Part shown: piece by piece, positions 1 to 6,044 of the stretch
How the letters are laid out: each line of letters starts with the position of its first letter
How positions within the stretch are numbered: the stretch's first letter is position 1
From: an uncultured Oscillospiraceae bacterium
GTDB taxonomy: Bacteria > Bacillota > Clostridia > Oscillospirales > Oscillospiraceae
Assembly (NCBI GenBank): GCA_947630345.1
Contig: CANRHF010000056.1
Location: 1-10,880 of the forward strand
DNA length: 10,880 nucleotides
Direction of reading: 5' to 3'
The notes under the pieces: model-generated
Database searches by the model: none
What the model was told of the DNA's origin: nothing
Seen by the model: the letters and a program-made list of their open reading frames with translations, nothing else
Position numbers and translations under genes: made by a program

Positions 1-1
1 C

Positions 2-145
2 CCCACGATCACCGCGGTCGAAGTGGATATGCACGACATGGGCGTAAACGCCGCCCGGTTCGTCCTCCAGAGAATCCGAAAGCCAAATCTTTTGACACAG
101 TCCTACTGTACCTCCCCATGCGTCCTGGAACGGGAGACGACATGA
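2..145 (+). CDS. LacI-family transcriptional regulator, C-terminal end (partial)
   Basis: The window opens inside a reading frame of 47 codons that ends in TGA at 143-145. The translation starts PTITAVEVDMHDMGVNAARF and ends VLERETT. This fits the last 45-50 residues of LacI/GalR-type regulators: a 'P-x-(I/L)-T-x-V' strand, a helix of the form 'MGxxAAxxxLxRI', then a final strand that usually reads like 'LVVRES'. In that family this part belongs to the periplasmic-binding-protein-like effector domain, so neither the helix-turn-helix nor the ligand pocket is visible and no regulon can be guessed. The gene converges on tag and ends just before a strong hairpin terminator. The family call rests on a short pattern, so it is probable rather than certain. 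Confidence 0.7.
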   Translation, partial: PTITAVEVDMHDMGVNAARFVLQRIRKPNLLTQSYCTSPCVLERETT

Positions 146-158
146 TGAAATATTCTCA

Positions 159-194
159 AAAATGCCGTGCTGAAGATTTTCAGCACGGCATTTT
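159..194. terminator. Bidirectional intrinsic terminator between the LacI-type gene and tag
   Basis: A perfect 16-bp inverted repeat (159-174 and 179-194, core TGCCGTGCTGAA) has a 4-nt loop. The arm ends are AAAA and TTTT, so a U-run follows the GC-rich stem on either strand. It lies 14 bp after the stop of the plus-strand regulator gene and about 60 bp beyond the stop of minus-strand tag. It can therefore terminate both converging transcripts. Confidence 0.85.
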
Positions 195-257
195 GGGCTT
201 TGGTATTGTTTATTCGGGTCCTCACGACCCACTCTAGTTTGCACCTTCCCCGCCGGG

Positions 258-863
258 TTACCTTACTTCCTGATCGGGCGCCATTTTTACGGTAGGATAG
301 GTTTCATTGATTTTCTTATAGCAGGGACAGTCGGCGGCGTGGTCGTTGATGATGCCGCAGGCCTGAAGATGAGAATAGATGGTCACCGCCCCCACAAACT
401 TGAAGCCCCGCTTTTTCAGGTCGCGGCTGATTCTGTCTGAAAGGCCGTTGCTGACCGGTATCGCGCCGTCGGCGTGACCGTCGTACAGGACGGTTTTCCC
501 GCCGGTATAGGCCCAGAGGTAATCGCAGAAGCTGCCAAACGCCGCTCTGATTTCCTGATAACACTTGGCATTGTTGATAACCGCCCGAATCTTCCGCTCG
601 GATCGCAGCATCCCCTCTGTGTTCAGAATCCGCTGCACATCCTCTTCGCCGTAGGCGGCGATCTTGTCGTACTCAAAGTTATCAAAGCACCGGCGGAAAA
701 CCGCCCGCTTCTTTAGCATCAGTCCCCAGCTGAGGCCGCATTGAAGGCATTCCAGCGTCAGATGCTCGAACATCTGGCGGTCGTCATGTACGGGAACGCC
801 CCACTCGTGATCGTGATAAAGCCGGTCCCTTTCGCTTGCGAAGGCCCAATCGCAGTGTCCCAT
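258..863 (-). CDS. tag: DNA-3-methyladenine glycosylase I (Tag)
   Basis: A cytosolic base-excision repair enzyme that removes 3-methyladenine from alkylated DNA by cutting the N-glycosidic bond. The 201-residue protein matches Tag end to end. Its structural zinc ligands fall at the same numbers as in E. coli Tag: Cys4, His17, His175 and Cys179. Glu38, the family's active-site acid, is present in 'TLECLQCGLSW', with Trp46 in the base pocket and the conserved KKRGFKFVG at 150-158. There is no signal peptide. The start is supported by a Shine-Dalgarno (TAGGAGGA, complement of about 870-877) 7-8 nt upstream. tag begins 53 bp after the rhuM stop on the same strand with no obvious promoter between, so it is probably co-transcribed with rhuM. 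The tail after residue 182 is a short extension without recognisable motifs. Function is confident; any link to defence is inference. Confidence 0.95.
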   Translation of the reverse strand: MGHCDWAFASERDRLYHDHEWGVPVHDDRQMFEHLTLECLQCGLSWGLMLKKRAVFRRCFDNFEYDKIAAYGEEDVQRILNTEGMLRSERKIRAVINNAKCYQEIRAAFGSFCDYLWAYTGGKTVLYDGHADGAIPVSNGLSDRISRDLKKRGFKFVGAVTIYSHLQACGIINDHAADCPCYKKINETYPTVKMAPDQEVR

Positions 864-916
864 ATTGTCTTCCTCCTACTAGGCGCTTTTGTAGCTACCA
901 TAAACAAGCGCGCAGA

Positions 917-1945
917 TCACTTTTCCTCTTCTTTGCCGTTTCCTCGGGCCAATCTTTTGACCGCTTTTTCCGTGTCTTTAATCGTTTTCAAATACGCTTC
1001 CTCCACGGGGGACAAGGTCTGCACCTGGAATTTTCTGTATTCCGCAGTGGCCTTGTCCATCGCTTTTTGGTGACTGACCTTTCCGGCGTCGAGCAGAAGA
1101 TTCTCACCGGTGGCAGAGAGAATGGAATCCAAACGCTCTATATAATCCCTCATATGCATCGGGTTTTTTCGCATGGCCTGCACTTCCGCAAAGTCAAAGT
1201 ATCCCGAAACAAGATTGCCGAGTATCTTCAATTCCTCTTCGTCGAGATAGTTATTAGCGATTTTCGCGTCGGCAAGGGTTGGAAAATCCCCATGGAAGCT
1301 TTTCATCCCCATAAAGGGCTTATTGGCGTCGGCTCGCTCATAGATCACCTCCGCGGCGGTATGTCCGTGGGCGGCATAATGCAGCTTGTTCTGCACGATT
1401 TTGAAAAACTGGACGGACAGCTCGCTCTTCGGGTCATAATCGACGCTTGTGGCATACAGGTCAAGCACCTGACGGTACAGCACTTTTTCGGATGAACGAA
1501 TGTCACGGATCCGTGCGAGCAGTTCTTTCCAATACTGACCGCCGCCGTTGCCCTTTAGGCGCTCATCGTCCATCGTGAACCCCTTGATCATATATTCTTT
1601 CAGGCGCTGGGTTGCCCAGATACGAAAATGGGTCGCTGTGATAGAGCGAATACGGTAACCCAGCGATATAATCATATCCAGATTATAATATTTTGTGTTA
1701 TACGTTTTCCCGTCCGAAGCAGTTGTTCGGAAATTCCGAACAACTGAACTTTCGTCCAATTCACCGTCTTCAAAGATGTGCTTGATATGCTCACTTACAT
1801 TCGATTTTGAGGTTTGATAAAGCTCCACCAGCTGCGCTTGTGTCAGCCAGACTGTCTCATCCTCCATACGCACATCGAGCTTTGTATCTCCGCTTTCGGT
1901 TTGATAGATAACGATTTCGCCCTGGGGAACTATGCTGTTATCCAT
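917..1945 (-). CDS. rhuM: RhuM-family protein (virulence RhuM family)
   Basis: The 342-residue protein matches the RhuM family, named after a Salmonella pathogenicity island 3 gene and often found beside restriction-modification genes. Its biochemical activity is not established to my knowledge. Visible features are: an N-terminal segment (about 8-30) ending in a probable DNA-binding unit, 'VWLTQAQLVELYQTSKSNVS' (32-51), of helix-turn-helix character; the family block 'YYNLDMIISLGYRIRS' with 'FRIWAT' (86-112); and an alpha-helical C-terminal half with 'AAHGHTAAEVI' (191-201) and 'KNPMHMRDYIERLD' (260-273). It ends in a charged tail, with no membrane segment. The start fits the promoter at 2049-2078 and a modest GAGG ribosome site. 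The gene lies just after the remnant of a methyltransferase gene, the setting in which RhuM usually occurs. It appears full length and intact although that system has decayed. Confidence 0.88.
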   Translation of the reverse strand: MDNSIVPQGEIVIYQTESGDTKLDVRMEDETVWLTQAQLVELYQTSKSNVSEHIKHIFEDGELDESSVVRNFRTTASDGKTYNTKYYNLDMIISLGYRIRSITATHFRIWATQRLKEYMIKGFTMDDERLKGNGGGQYWKELLARIRDIRSSEKVLYRQVLDLYATSVDYDPKSELSVQFFKIVQNKLHYAAHGHTAAEVIYERADANKPFMGMKSFHGDFPTLADAKIANNYLDEEELKILGNLVSGYFDFAEVQAMRKNPMHMRDYIERLDSILSATGENLLLDAGKVSHQKAMDKATAEYRKFQVQTLSPVEEAYLKTIKDTEKAVKRLARGNGKEEEK

Positions 1946-2131
1946 TTTCCTGCGCCTCTTTTTTGGGTGTAAAGTTTGGATTGTAAAGTATGGCGTTTAT
2001 CGTTTTTGCGTTAGAAAACAACATCTTTATTAAGTTCTTCGCAATCAGCTTATATGGAATTGTATTTTGAGTTGTCAAGATAATCTGTTTCGCAAAGCAA
2101 AAGTGAATTAATAGCGCTCCTCTCGCCCTTC
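1938..2131 (-). other. Open but start-less reading frame upstream of rhuM (possible gene fragment)
   Basis: One minus-strand frame stays open for about 64 codons and ends in TAA at 1938-1940, overlapping the rhuM ATG by 8 nt. Its translation contains 'LTTQNTIPYKLIAKNLIKML' followed by 'NPNFTPKKEAQENG', which has a protein-like composition. There is no ATG near its beginning (first Met about 25 codons in), and I do not recognise a family. It could be the 3' scrap of a gene once lying between the methyltransferase and rhuM, or a chance opening in AT-rich leader DNA. The proposed rhuM promoter lies inside it, which favours chance or secondary use. Confidence 0.25.
2049..2078 (-). promoter_or_regulatory. 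Sigma-A type promoter for rhuM-tag
   Basis: On the minus strand TTGACA (complement of 2073-2078) is followed after 18 bp by TATAAG (complement of 2049-2054). Transcription would start near 2041, giving a leader of about 95 nt before rhuM. The perfect -35 box makes this a credible independent promoter that frees rhuM and tag from the decayed upstream operon. Confidence 0.65.
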
Positions 2132-2287
2132 AACCACCTTGCACAATATTTCCCACGTCAGCCCGTTTTTTCAATAGTGCGGACAACCGCCGTTTTCGTC
2201 TATCGTTTCTGTAACTGCATTTGGGAACATCTCTGCAAACCTCTTGAACGTCTGCCTATTGGCGGTCTGCATTTTAAGCTTGTCTGT
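2099..2287 (-). pseudogene. 5' remnant of an adenine-specific DNA methyltransferase gene (type III Mod-like)
   Basis: Reading the minus strand in pieces recovers the N-terminal signature of Mod-type site-specific methyltransferases. In order: TDKLKMQTAN, then 'FAEMFPNAVTETIDENG' (to 2189), a 1-nt surplus, 'VVRTIEKT' (2187-2164), a second shift near 2162-2163, 'LTWEILCKVVEGREERY' (2161-2111), then TAA at 2108-2110 followed by 'FTF'. From memory, intact family members read roughly 'MFPNAVTETIDENGxVVRxIDKDVLxQEI', then 'VVEGNEERYQFTW'. The pieces therefore align without gaps and the final TAA replaces a glutamine codon. The catalytic DPPY and FxGxG motifs, several hundred residues further on, are absent: the gene is cut off about 60 codons in and the DNA runs into the rhuM leader. 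The remnant starts inside the last codons of the preceding 282-codon gene, as in an overlapping operon. Confidence 0.8.
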
Positions 2288-3122
2288 TATTGGTATCTTC
2301 CCATACTAAATCAAGCTTTTCATCCGAACCTTTGATGAATTTTCCTATTCTGTAATCTGAAGCGCTAACGACAACAAATGGTTTGCCTTCCTCTTTACAA
2401 GATTCTTTAACAATGACAATCGCATCAAAGCTTTCTTGATAACGTTCCCCAAAACGATTTTCTAAATAAAAATTAAAGCGAATCTTTCCGTATCGCAAAG
2501 CGGCTATCATTTTTTCGCGCTCGCCCCAGAAAACCATGGTACCGAATTCACCTGGGTTCAACCGTAAATTCATGTTATTAGTATTGGCATATGAATGAAC
2601 ATCAAAAACTTTTCTATTTTCATCTATGTAGCGGACATCTTTTATCTGAACAGTGACATAAGCTTGGGTTGTATTAAGAAGTTCAAGAGCTACGCAGAAA
2701 GCATTTTTTCCTTTTGTTAACTCAAAGTGCGTTGACTGAACATATAGTTTTTCATGACAATTAATAATATTATAGAAATTCTCGAAAAAGGCATCCCAAT
2801 CTTTTAATATTATAAATGGTCTGGTTTCTAATTTGTATCGATTTTCCTCCAGTTGCATTAAGCGATTACTCATTTCATTAGCAACTTTCGCTTGTTCATT
2901 TGCTTCTTTCGTTTGGATAATTGCTACAATACCCAGTACAATTGTACCAACAAACGAAATTAAATCACCCGCGTCGAACTTTGCCTCAAGCCATTCACTT
3001 GGTGCAGGTATTGTATAAAGAATTTGTACAAATACAAGAAACACTATACAGCCTACAATCCAATATCTAAACCTATTTATGCACTTCCAGAGTTTCTTAA
3101 TCTTTAATCGTAAGTTTTTCAT
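2274..3122 (-). CDS. Uncharacterised protein with two N-terminal membrane segments and a coiled coil
   Basis: I do not recognise this 282-residue protein. It shows: a basic start (KNLRLKIKKLWK); a hydrophobic segment at about 20-38; a short loop with an aromatic and acidic face (about 39-52); a second hydrophobic segment at about 53-70; a charged amphipathic helix at about 71-98 ('TKEANEQAKVANEMSNRLMQ'), probably a short coiled coil; and a soluble, probably beta-rich domain from about 100 to 265. The predicted topology puts both ends in the cytosol. The start has an AGAGGA ribosome site about 9 nt upstream. Base composition is clearly AT-richer than both flanks. Its first codons overlap the tail of the broken DUF4391 gene and its last codons overlap the beginning of the broken methyltransferase gene. 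It therefore sits like a regular member of that operon, yet alone is uninterrupted. Function is unknown; membrane effector or anchor of a defence locus is only a hypothesis. Confidence 0.8.
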   Translation of the reverse strand: MKNLRLKIKKLWKCINRFRYWIVGCIVFLVFVQILYTIPAPSEWLEAKFDAGDLISFVGTIVLGIVAIIQTKEANEQAKVANEMSNRLMQLEENRYKLETRPFIILKDWDAFFENFYNIINCHEKLYVQSTHFELTKGKNAFCVALELLNTTQAYVTVQIKDVRYIDENRKVFDVHSYANTNNMNLRLNPGEFGTMVFWGEREKMIAALRYGKIRFNFYLENRFGERYQESFDAIVIVKESCKEEGKPFVVVSASDYRIGKFIKGSDEKLDLVWEDTNNRQA

Positions 3123-3580
3123 TTAGCATATTCCTCTTGTAATCTTCGTATCGCTTGATGTAATCAAGCTTTTTCTTTGGCTACTTTTCCGTCTTTACCA
3201 GTTTTTCCAGCCGGGCTATCTCTTTATGGAGCTTTGCCTGCTTCAAGTGCTTCGCAAGGTTTTCGTCCAAAGATAACTCCTCACTCCACCTTCCAAACTC
3301 TTTGTAGCTTTTATCCATACCGCATCCAGGTCAAGTCCATTGATTCCCAGTGCGAGCTTTTCAACCCGCTACCAGTCGGTCTGCAAGGGCTTCCCGTTGC
3401 GACAGGTCATGATTTTGCCCTCGCCCTCATATTCAGACAAGCACCATATTTTGCGGGATCCGTTGTGAAAGAGTAAGGGTATTCTTCTCATCAAAATCTT
3501 TGCGTTTCAGTAGTGCGGATAAGACGAAGAAGGATTTTTGCCTCTGCTCCGTCTTTCAGGTTGATTTTCGCCGCCGCAAT
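3097..3580 (-). pseudogene. Broken DUF4391-domain gene (restriction-modification-associated)
   Basis: Conceptual repair of the minus strand gives a continuous DUF4391-like protein. Its pieces are 'KINLKDGAEAK' (3580 to about 3540); a frameshift in the A-run at 3535-3539; 'FFVLSALLKRKDFDEKNTLT' and 'LSQRIPQNMVLV'; a frameshift near 3433-3438; 'EYEGEGKIMTCRNGKPLQTDW'-like text cut by TAG at 3369-3371; 'RVEKLALGINGLDLDAVW'; a frameshift near 3311-3320; 'LDENLAKHLKQAKLHKEIAR' then 'LEKLVKTEK'; TAG at 3181-3183; and 'PKKKLDYIKRYEDYK' to TAA at 3097-3099. The family's typical end, 'KEIARLEKxxRSEKQPKKKFEL', shows that both TAG codons sit where glutamine is usual. The N-terminal third is missing and the DUF4143 ATPase gene abuts instead. 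DUF4391 genes commonly stand between a helicase and a Mod-type methyltransferase gene, matching the remnant found downstream. Confidence 0.8.
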
Positions 3581-3654
3581 GGATCACTTACTACCTTTTT
3601 TGATTGATATTAGTACAGTGGATTATAGTGCGTTAAGAAACCGGCAAACATCCC

Positions 3655-4884
3655 TCATATCATCCAAATCGGCACGATTAGGTTCTTGCTGTCAAAGGCG
3701 CTGAATTGCTCTGCCATGCAGAGGATGGCGCCGGTGCCGAGCTGGAGAGGTGATTTGTCGATGACGCCGAAGACACGAGTCAGGCGTTTATCCGGTGTGG
3801 CGGTCTTTTTGATCTCCAACGGGCAGAGCTTGCCGTCGCCTTCCAGTATGACGTCGATCTCTTTGGCATCACGGTCACGGTAGAAGTAGAGATACGGCTC
3901 CAGCCCCGCGTTCTGATAGCTTTTCATGATCTCCGACACGGTAAAGTTTTCCAGCAGCGCACCGCTCATGGCTCCGCTTTCGGCCACCTCCGGAGAGGAC
4001 CAGCGGGTCAGGTAGCAGACCAAGCCGGTATCGTAAAAGTACACTTTTGGGGTTTTTATCGTGCGTTTCAGAACATTGTTTGAGTAGGGATGCAGCAGGA
4101 AGATAATTCCCAGCGTTTCCAGAATATTGATCCATGCTTTTGAAGTTTGAATGTCGATATCCGCATCGTCGGCCAGCGCCTTATAATTAAGCAGCTGCGA
4201 GCAACGGGCGGCAACCGCAATTACAAAACGGTTGAATTTCAATGCGTCTACAGCATTGGAGATTTCCCGCACATCCCGTTCCACATAGGTGGAGAGATAG
4301 GAAGAGTAGAAGATATTACGATCTGAATACTGTTTGCTGACAAGGCCCGGCATGGAGCCGCGCCATAGACGCTCAAACAGTTCCGGCGTTGAGACGGGCT
4401 GTATCAGATTCAGCTCCGCGAGAAACCGCTCCATGTCCGTTGTAAACGGCACGCATGGAATACCGACGATCTCCCGTTGCGACATTGGCGACATATGCAG
4501 CAGCGCCACACGTCCTGCGAGCGATTCCTGTACACCCTGCATGAGACGGAAAATCTGTGAGCCAGTCAGCCAAAAATCGCCGGGATTATGGTTTCTGTCA
4601 ATATGAATTTTTATATAAGTGAACAGCTCTGGCGCATACTGCACCTCGTCAATAAGAACCGGAGGTCTATGAAGCTGCAGGAAGAGGGCGGGGTCGTTCT
4701 TTGCCAGATCTCGCTCTGTCAGATCATCCAGTGTTACATATTCACGACCGATGTTTTCTTTCTCGGCTAGTCTTTGCAGCATGGTCGTCTTACCGGCCTG
4801 CCGAGGGCCGGTAAGGAGAATCGCGGAGTAAGATTTACTCAACTCCAGAATGCGGTCTTCCATATGTCGGCTAATATAGTTCAT
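3655..4884 (-). CDS. AAA ATPase of the DUF4143 family (AAA_14 + DUF4143)
   Basis: A 409-residue cytosolic ATPase. Walker A is 'GPRQAGKTT' (26-34), Walker B 'VLIDE' (76-80), a sensor-like 'WLTGSQ' (105-110), and Arg125 in 'SLAGRVALL' is a candidate arginine finger. The DUF4143 part follows: 'YVERDVREI' (200-208), a winged-helix-like region with 'FYDTGLVCYL' (283-292) and 'GALLENFTVSEI' (308-319). The C-terminal 'KEIDVILE' plus 'LCPLEIKK' (341-360) resembles a PD-(D/E)xK nuclease core (Asp344, Glu357, Lys359). Such proteins are widespread in Bacteria and Archaea; their role is unproven. The reading frame stays open up to 4965, but that start would lie in the -35 box of the promoter at 4934-4962. 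The ATG at 4884 gives MNYISRHMEDRI, the usual family beginning, although the ribosome site is weak. The 3' end abuts a truncated DUF4391 pseudogene, suggesting insertion or deletion there. Confidence 0.9.
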   Translation of the reverse strand: MNYISRHMEDRILELSKSYSAILLTGPRQAGKTTMLQRLAEKENIGREYVTLDDLTERDLAKNDPALFLQLHRPPVLIDEVQYAPELFTYIKIHIDRNHNPGDFWLTGSQIFRLMQGVQESLAGRVALLHMSPMSQREIVGIPCVPFTTDMERFLAELNLIQPVSTPELFERLWRGSMPGLVSKQYSDRNIFYSSYLSTYVERDVREISNAVDALKFNRFVIAVAARCSQLLNYKALADDADIDIQTSKAWINILETLGIIFLLHPYSNNVLKRTIKTPKVYFYDTGLVCYLTRWSSPEVAESGAMSGALLENFTVSEIMKSYQNAGLEPYLYFYRDRDAKEIDVILEGDGKLCPLEIKKTATPDKRLTRVFGVIDKSPLQLGTGAILCMAEQFSAFDSKNLIVPIWMI

Positions 4885-4933
4885 AAGGCACCATCCGAAT
4901 TGAAAAGTAGCGGCTAATTTTAAGTTTTTTATT

Positions 4934-4962
4934 ATTATAGCCGTATTTTGATGAATAGTCAA
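4934..4962 (-). promoter_or_regulatory. Sigma-A promoter for the DUF4143 ATPase gene
   Basis: On the minus strand TTGACT (complement of 4957-4962), a 17-bp spacer and a perfect TATAAT (complement of 4934-4939). Transcription would start near 4927, leaving about 43 nt before the ATG at 4884. This excludes the longer ORF start at 4965. Read-through could also serve the membrane-protein gene at 2274-3122, for which I see no convincing promoter. Confidence 0.85.
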
Positions 4963-5041
4963 CACCTTCTTCGGCAGATTTTTGGAGAATTATAAAATCA
5001 GCCGAAACTCTTTGCCGCAATGCAGGAAAACGGAAATTGTC

Positions 5042-5070
5042 TTGACTTTCCCGCCCGGGCAAGGTAACAT
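5042..5070 (+). promoter_or_regulatory. Sigma-A type promoter for the NADAR gene
   Basis: TTGACT (5042-5047), a 17-bp spacer and TAACAT (5065-5070). The spacer contains the 8-bp palindrome GCCCGGGC (5054-5061). Transcription would begin near 5077. The promoter diverges from that of the ATPase gene about 80 bp away. Confidence 0.7.
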
Positions 5071-5079
5071 GGGCTTATC

Positions 5080-5106
5080 CGCCTAATCGCTCTTTTTGAT
5101 AAGGCG
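5080..5106 (+). promoter_or_regulatory. Leader hairpin ahead of the NADAR gene
   Basis: CGCCTAATC (5080-5088) can pair with GATAAGGCG (5098-5106) with one A-A mismatch around a 9-nt, T-rich loop. It would cover the AAGG at 5101-5104 just before the ATG at 5112 but leave GGGGAG at 5121-5126 free. It might tune translation start choice; the stem is short, so this is tentative. Confidence 0.35.
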
Positions 5107-5135
5107 AGGTAATGATTGCTGGGGAGATGCGTATT

Positions 5136-5831
5136 ATGGAGAACTTGGATCATGTCCGATCTGAGGAAATTGTTCGTGCTTTGACTTTGGGCAACCTGGG
5201 CGTGATTGCGCCACACAAAAAGAAGTTTTATAACCGCTATGACATTGACTGGCTGATCAATGCCACGGCAAGTGGGAAACATTTTAAATTCGTGACTTTC
5301 TGGAAGGCCGACGAGGGCGAGGAAAATCGATGCTTCTCCCAATGGTACCGCAATAGGCCATTTCAGGTCAACGGGCGGAGCTACATCACCGCCGAGCAAT
5401 ACATGATGTCCGAAAAGGCGCTGCTTTTCCAAGACTATAAGATGTATGACGCCATCATGCGGGAGCCCGACCCGAAAAAATGCAAGGCCATGGGCAAACG
5501 AGTCTCGGGCTTTGGCCAAGCCGTTTGGGACGAGTCCTTCCGCGAGATTCTCTGGCATGGAAACCTTGGCAAGCTCCAATCGGATCTTGAAATTGTGGAC
5601 GCCCTCCTCTCCACCGGGGATGCGGTTCTTGTGGAAGCCAGTCCTTTTGACGACATCTACGGCGCGGGGCTCTCCAAAAACCAGCTTCTGAACTCTGACG
5701 GGAGCCTGAAGGTCCCGCCCCAGGATTGGCATAAGGCCGGCTCGACAACCCAGGCGCAAAACAATCTCGGCTTCGTCCTGATGGCGCTGCGGGACCTCTT
5801 TAACCAATTGATGGGCGTAAGCACAAAATGA
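5136..5831 (+). CDS. NADAR-family N-glycosidase (YbiA-like)
   Basis: A 231-residue cytosolic protein of the NADAR family (DUF1768/YbiA). Members hydrolyse N-glycosidic bonds in riboflavin-pathway intermediates, and some remove ADP-ribose from guanine bases. Domain at about 52-223: 'CFSQWY' (66-71), 'TAEQYMMSEKALLF' (85-98), 'GFGQAVWDESFREIL' (125-139), 'HGNLGKL' (141-147), 'TGDAVLVEASPFDDIYGAGL' (160-179) and the closing 'NNLGFVLMALRDL' (209-221), all typical. An N-terminal extension of about 50 residues precedes the domain. In-frame ATGs at 5112 and 5127 are possible; I prefer 5136 because GGGGAG lies 9 nt upstream, whereas the signal before 5112 is weaker and partly in a hairpin. The gene is monocistronic, with its own promoter and terminator. 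No DarT-like ADP-ribosyltransferase is visible, so whether it acts on metabolites or on modified DNA cannot be told. Confidence 0.9.
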   Translation: MENLDHVRSEEIVRALTLGNLGVIAPHKKKFYNRYDIDWLINATASGKHFKFVTFWKADEGEENRCFSQWYRNRPFQVNGRSYITAEQYMMSEKALLFQDYKMYDAIMREPDPKKCKAMGKRVSGFGQAVWDESFREILWHGNLGKLQSDLEIVDALLSTGDAVLVEASPFDDIYGAGLSKNQLLNSDGSLKVPPQDWHKAGSTTQAQNNLGFVLMALRDLFNQLMGVSTK

Positions 5832-5835
5832 GCGA

Positions 5836-5896
5836 GAGGAGTAGACGGTACCTCGGTCAGTGTGGAAGACTGCCTGGGACGTCTGCTCCTCTTTTT
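5836..5896 (+). terminator. Composite intrinsic terminator after the NADAR gene
   Basis: GAGGAGTAGACG (5836-5847) pairs with CGTCTGCTCCTC (5880-5891): 12 bp with one G-T pair, followed directly by TTTTT (5892-5896). The 32-nt loop can form a second small hairpin (CAGT with ACTG, flanked by GG and CC), giving a branched terminator. It begins 5 bp after the stop codon. Confidence 0.85.
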
Positions 5897-6044
5897 GCCG
5901 ATCAGCAGCTCCAACTGCTCTAAACAGCGGCGCGCCGTATTTCTTTGTTTACGGCGACGCAGATTTTGAATCGCCTTTATCTGTAAATTGCGGTACCCGT
6001 AAGGTCGTCCCTACAATTTGGGGGCGGCCTCGCATAAAGACATA
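5897..6044. other. Intergenic spacer, no gene seen
   Basis: Between the NADAR terminator and the next hairpin there is no reading frame with ribosome site or recognisable product. It contains the palindrome GGCGCGCC with flanks (about 5927-5936). On the minus strand it contains GTAGGGACGACC (complement of 6003-6014), a word I associate with short dispersed intergenic repeats of Oscillospirales-type genomes. That association is from memory only. Confidence 0.4.

Noticed and set aside
216..230. Small inverted repeat GGGTC-ctcac-GACCC as a tag terminator
   Set aside because: Only 5 bp of stem and no U-tract; the 16-bp hairpin at 159-194 is the better terminator.
836..1495. 219-codon plus-strand ORF opposite rhuM
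   Set aside because: Antisense to a confidently assigned RhuM gene; no plausible ribosome site or recognisable motif.
3153..3169. Palindrome GCTTGAT-GTA-ATCAAGC upstream of the membrane-protein gene, as an operator
   Set aside because: It falls in the conserved C-terminal coding text of the DUF4391 remnant (KKKLDYIKRY) and no promoter is evident beside it.
2166..3524. Near-identical 15-mer TCCGCACTAYTGAAA on the minus strand (about 2170-2184 and 3508-3522) as a possible attachment-site repeat
   Set aside because: Each copy is explained as coding text in a different reading frame of two different pseudogenes, and similarity does not extend beyond the 15-mer.
4885..4965. Longer N-terminus of the ATPase (27 extra codons)
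   Set aside because: The start codon would lie in the -35 box of a near-consensus promoter (4934-4962), so it is not in the mRNA; family members begin at the equivalent of 4884.
4998..5807. 269-codon minus-strand ORF opposite the NADAR gene
   Set aside because: Covers both the NADAR promoter and the coding strand of a well-matched family protein; composition is typical of an antisense frame.
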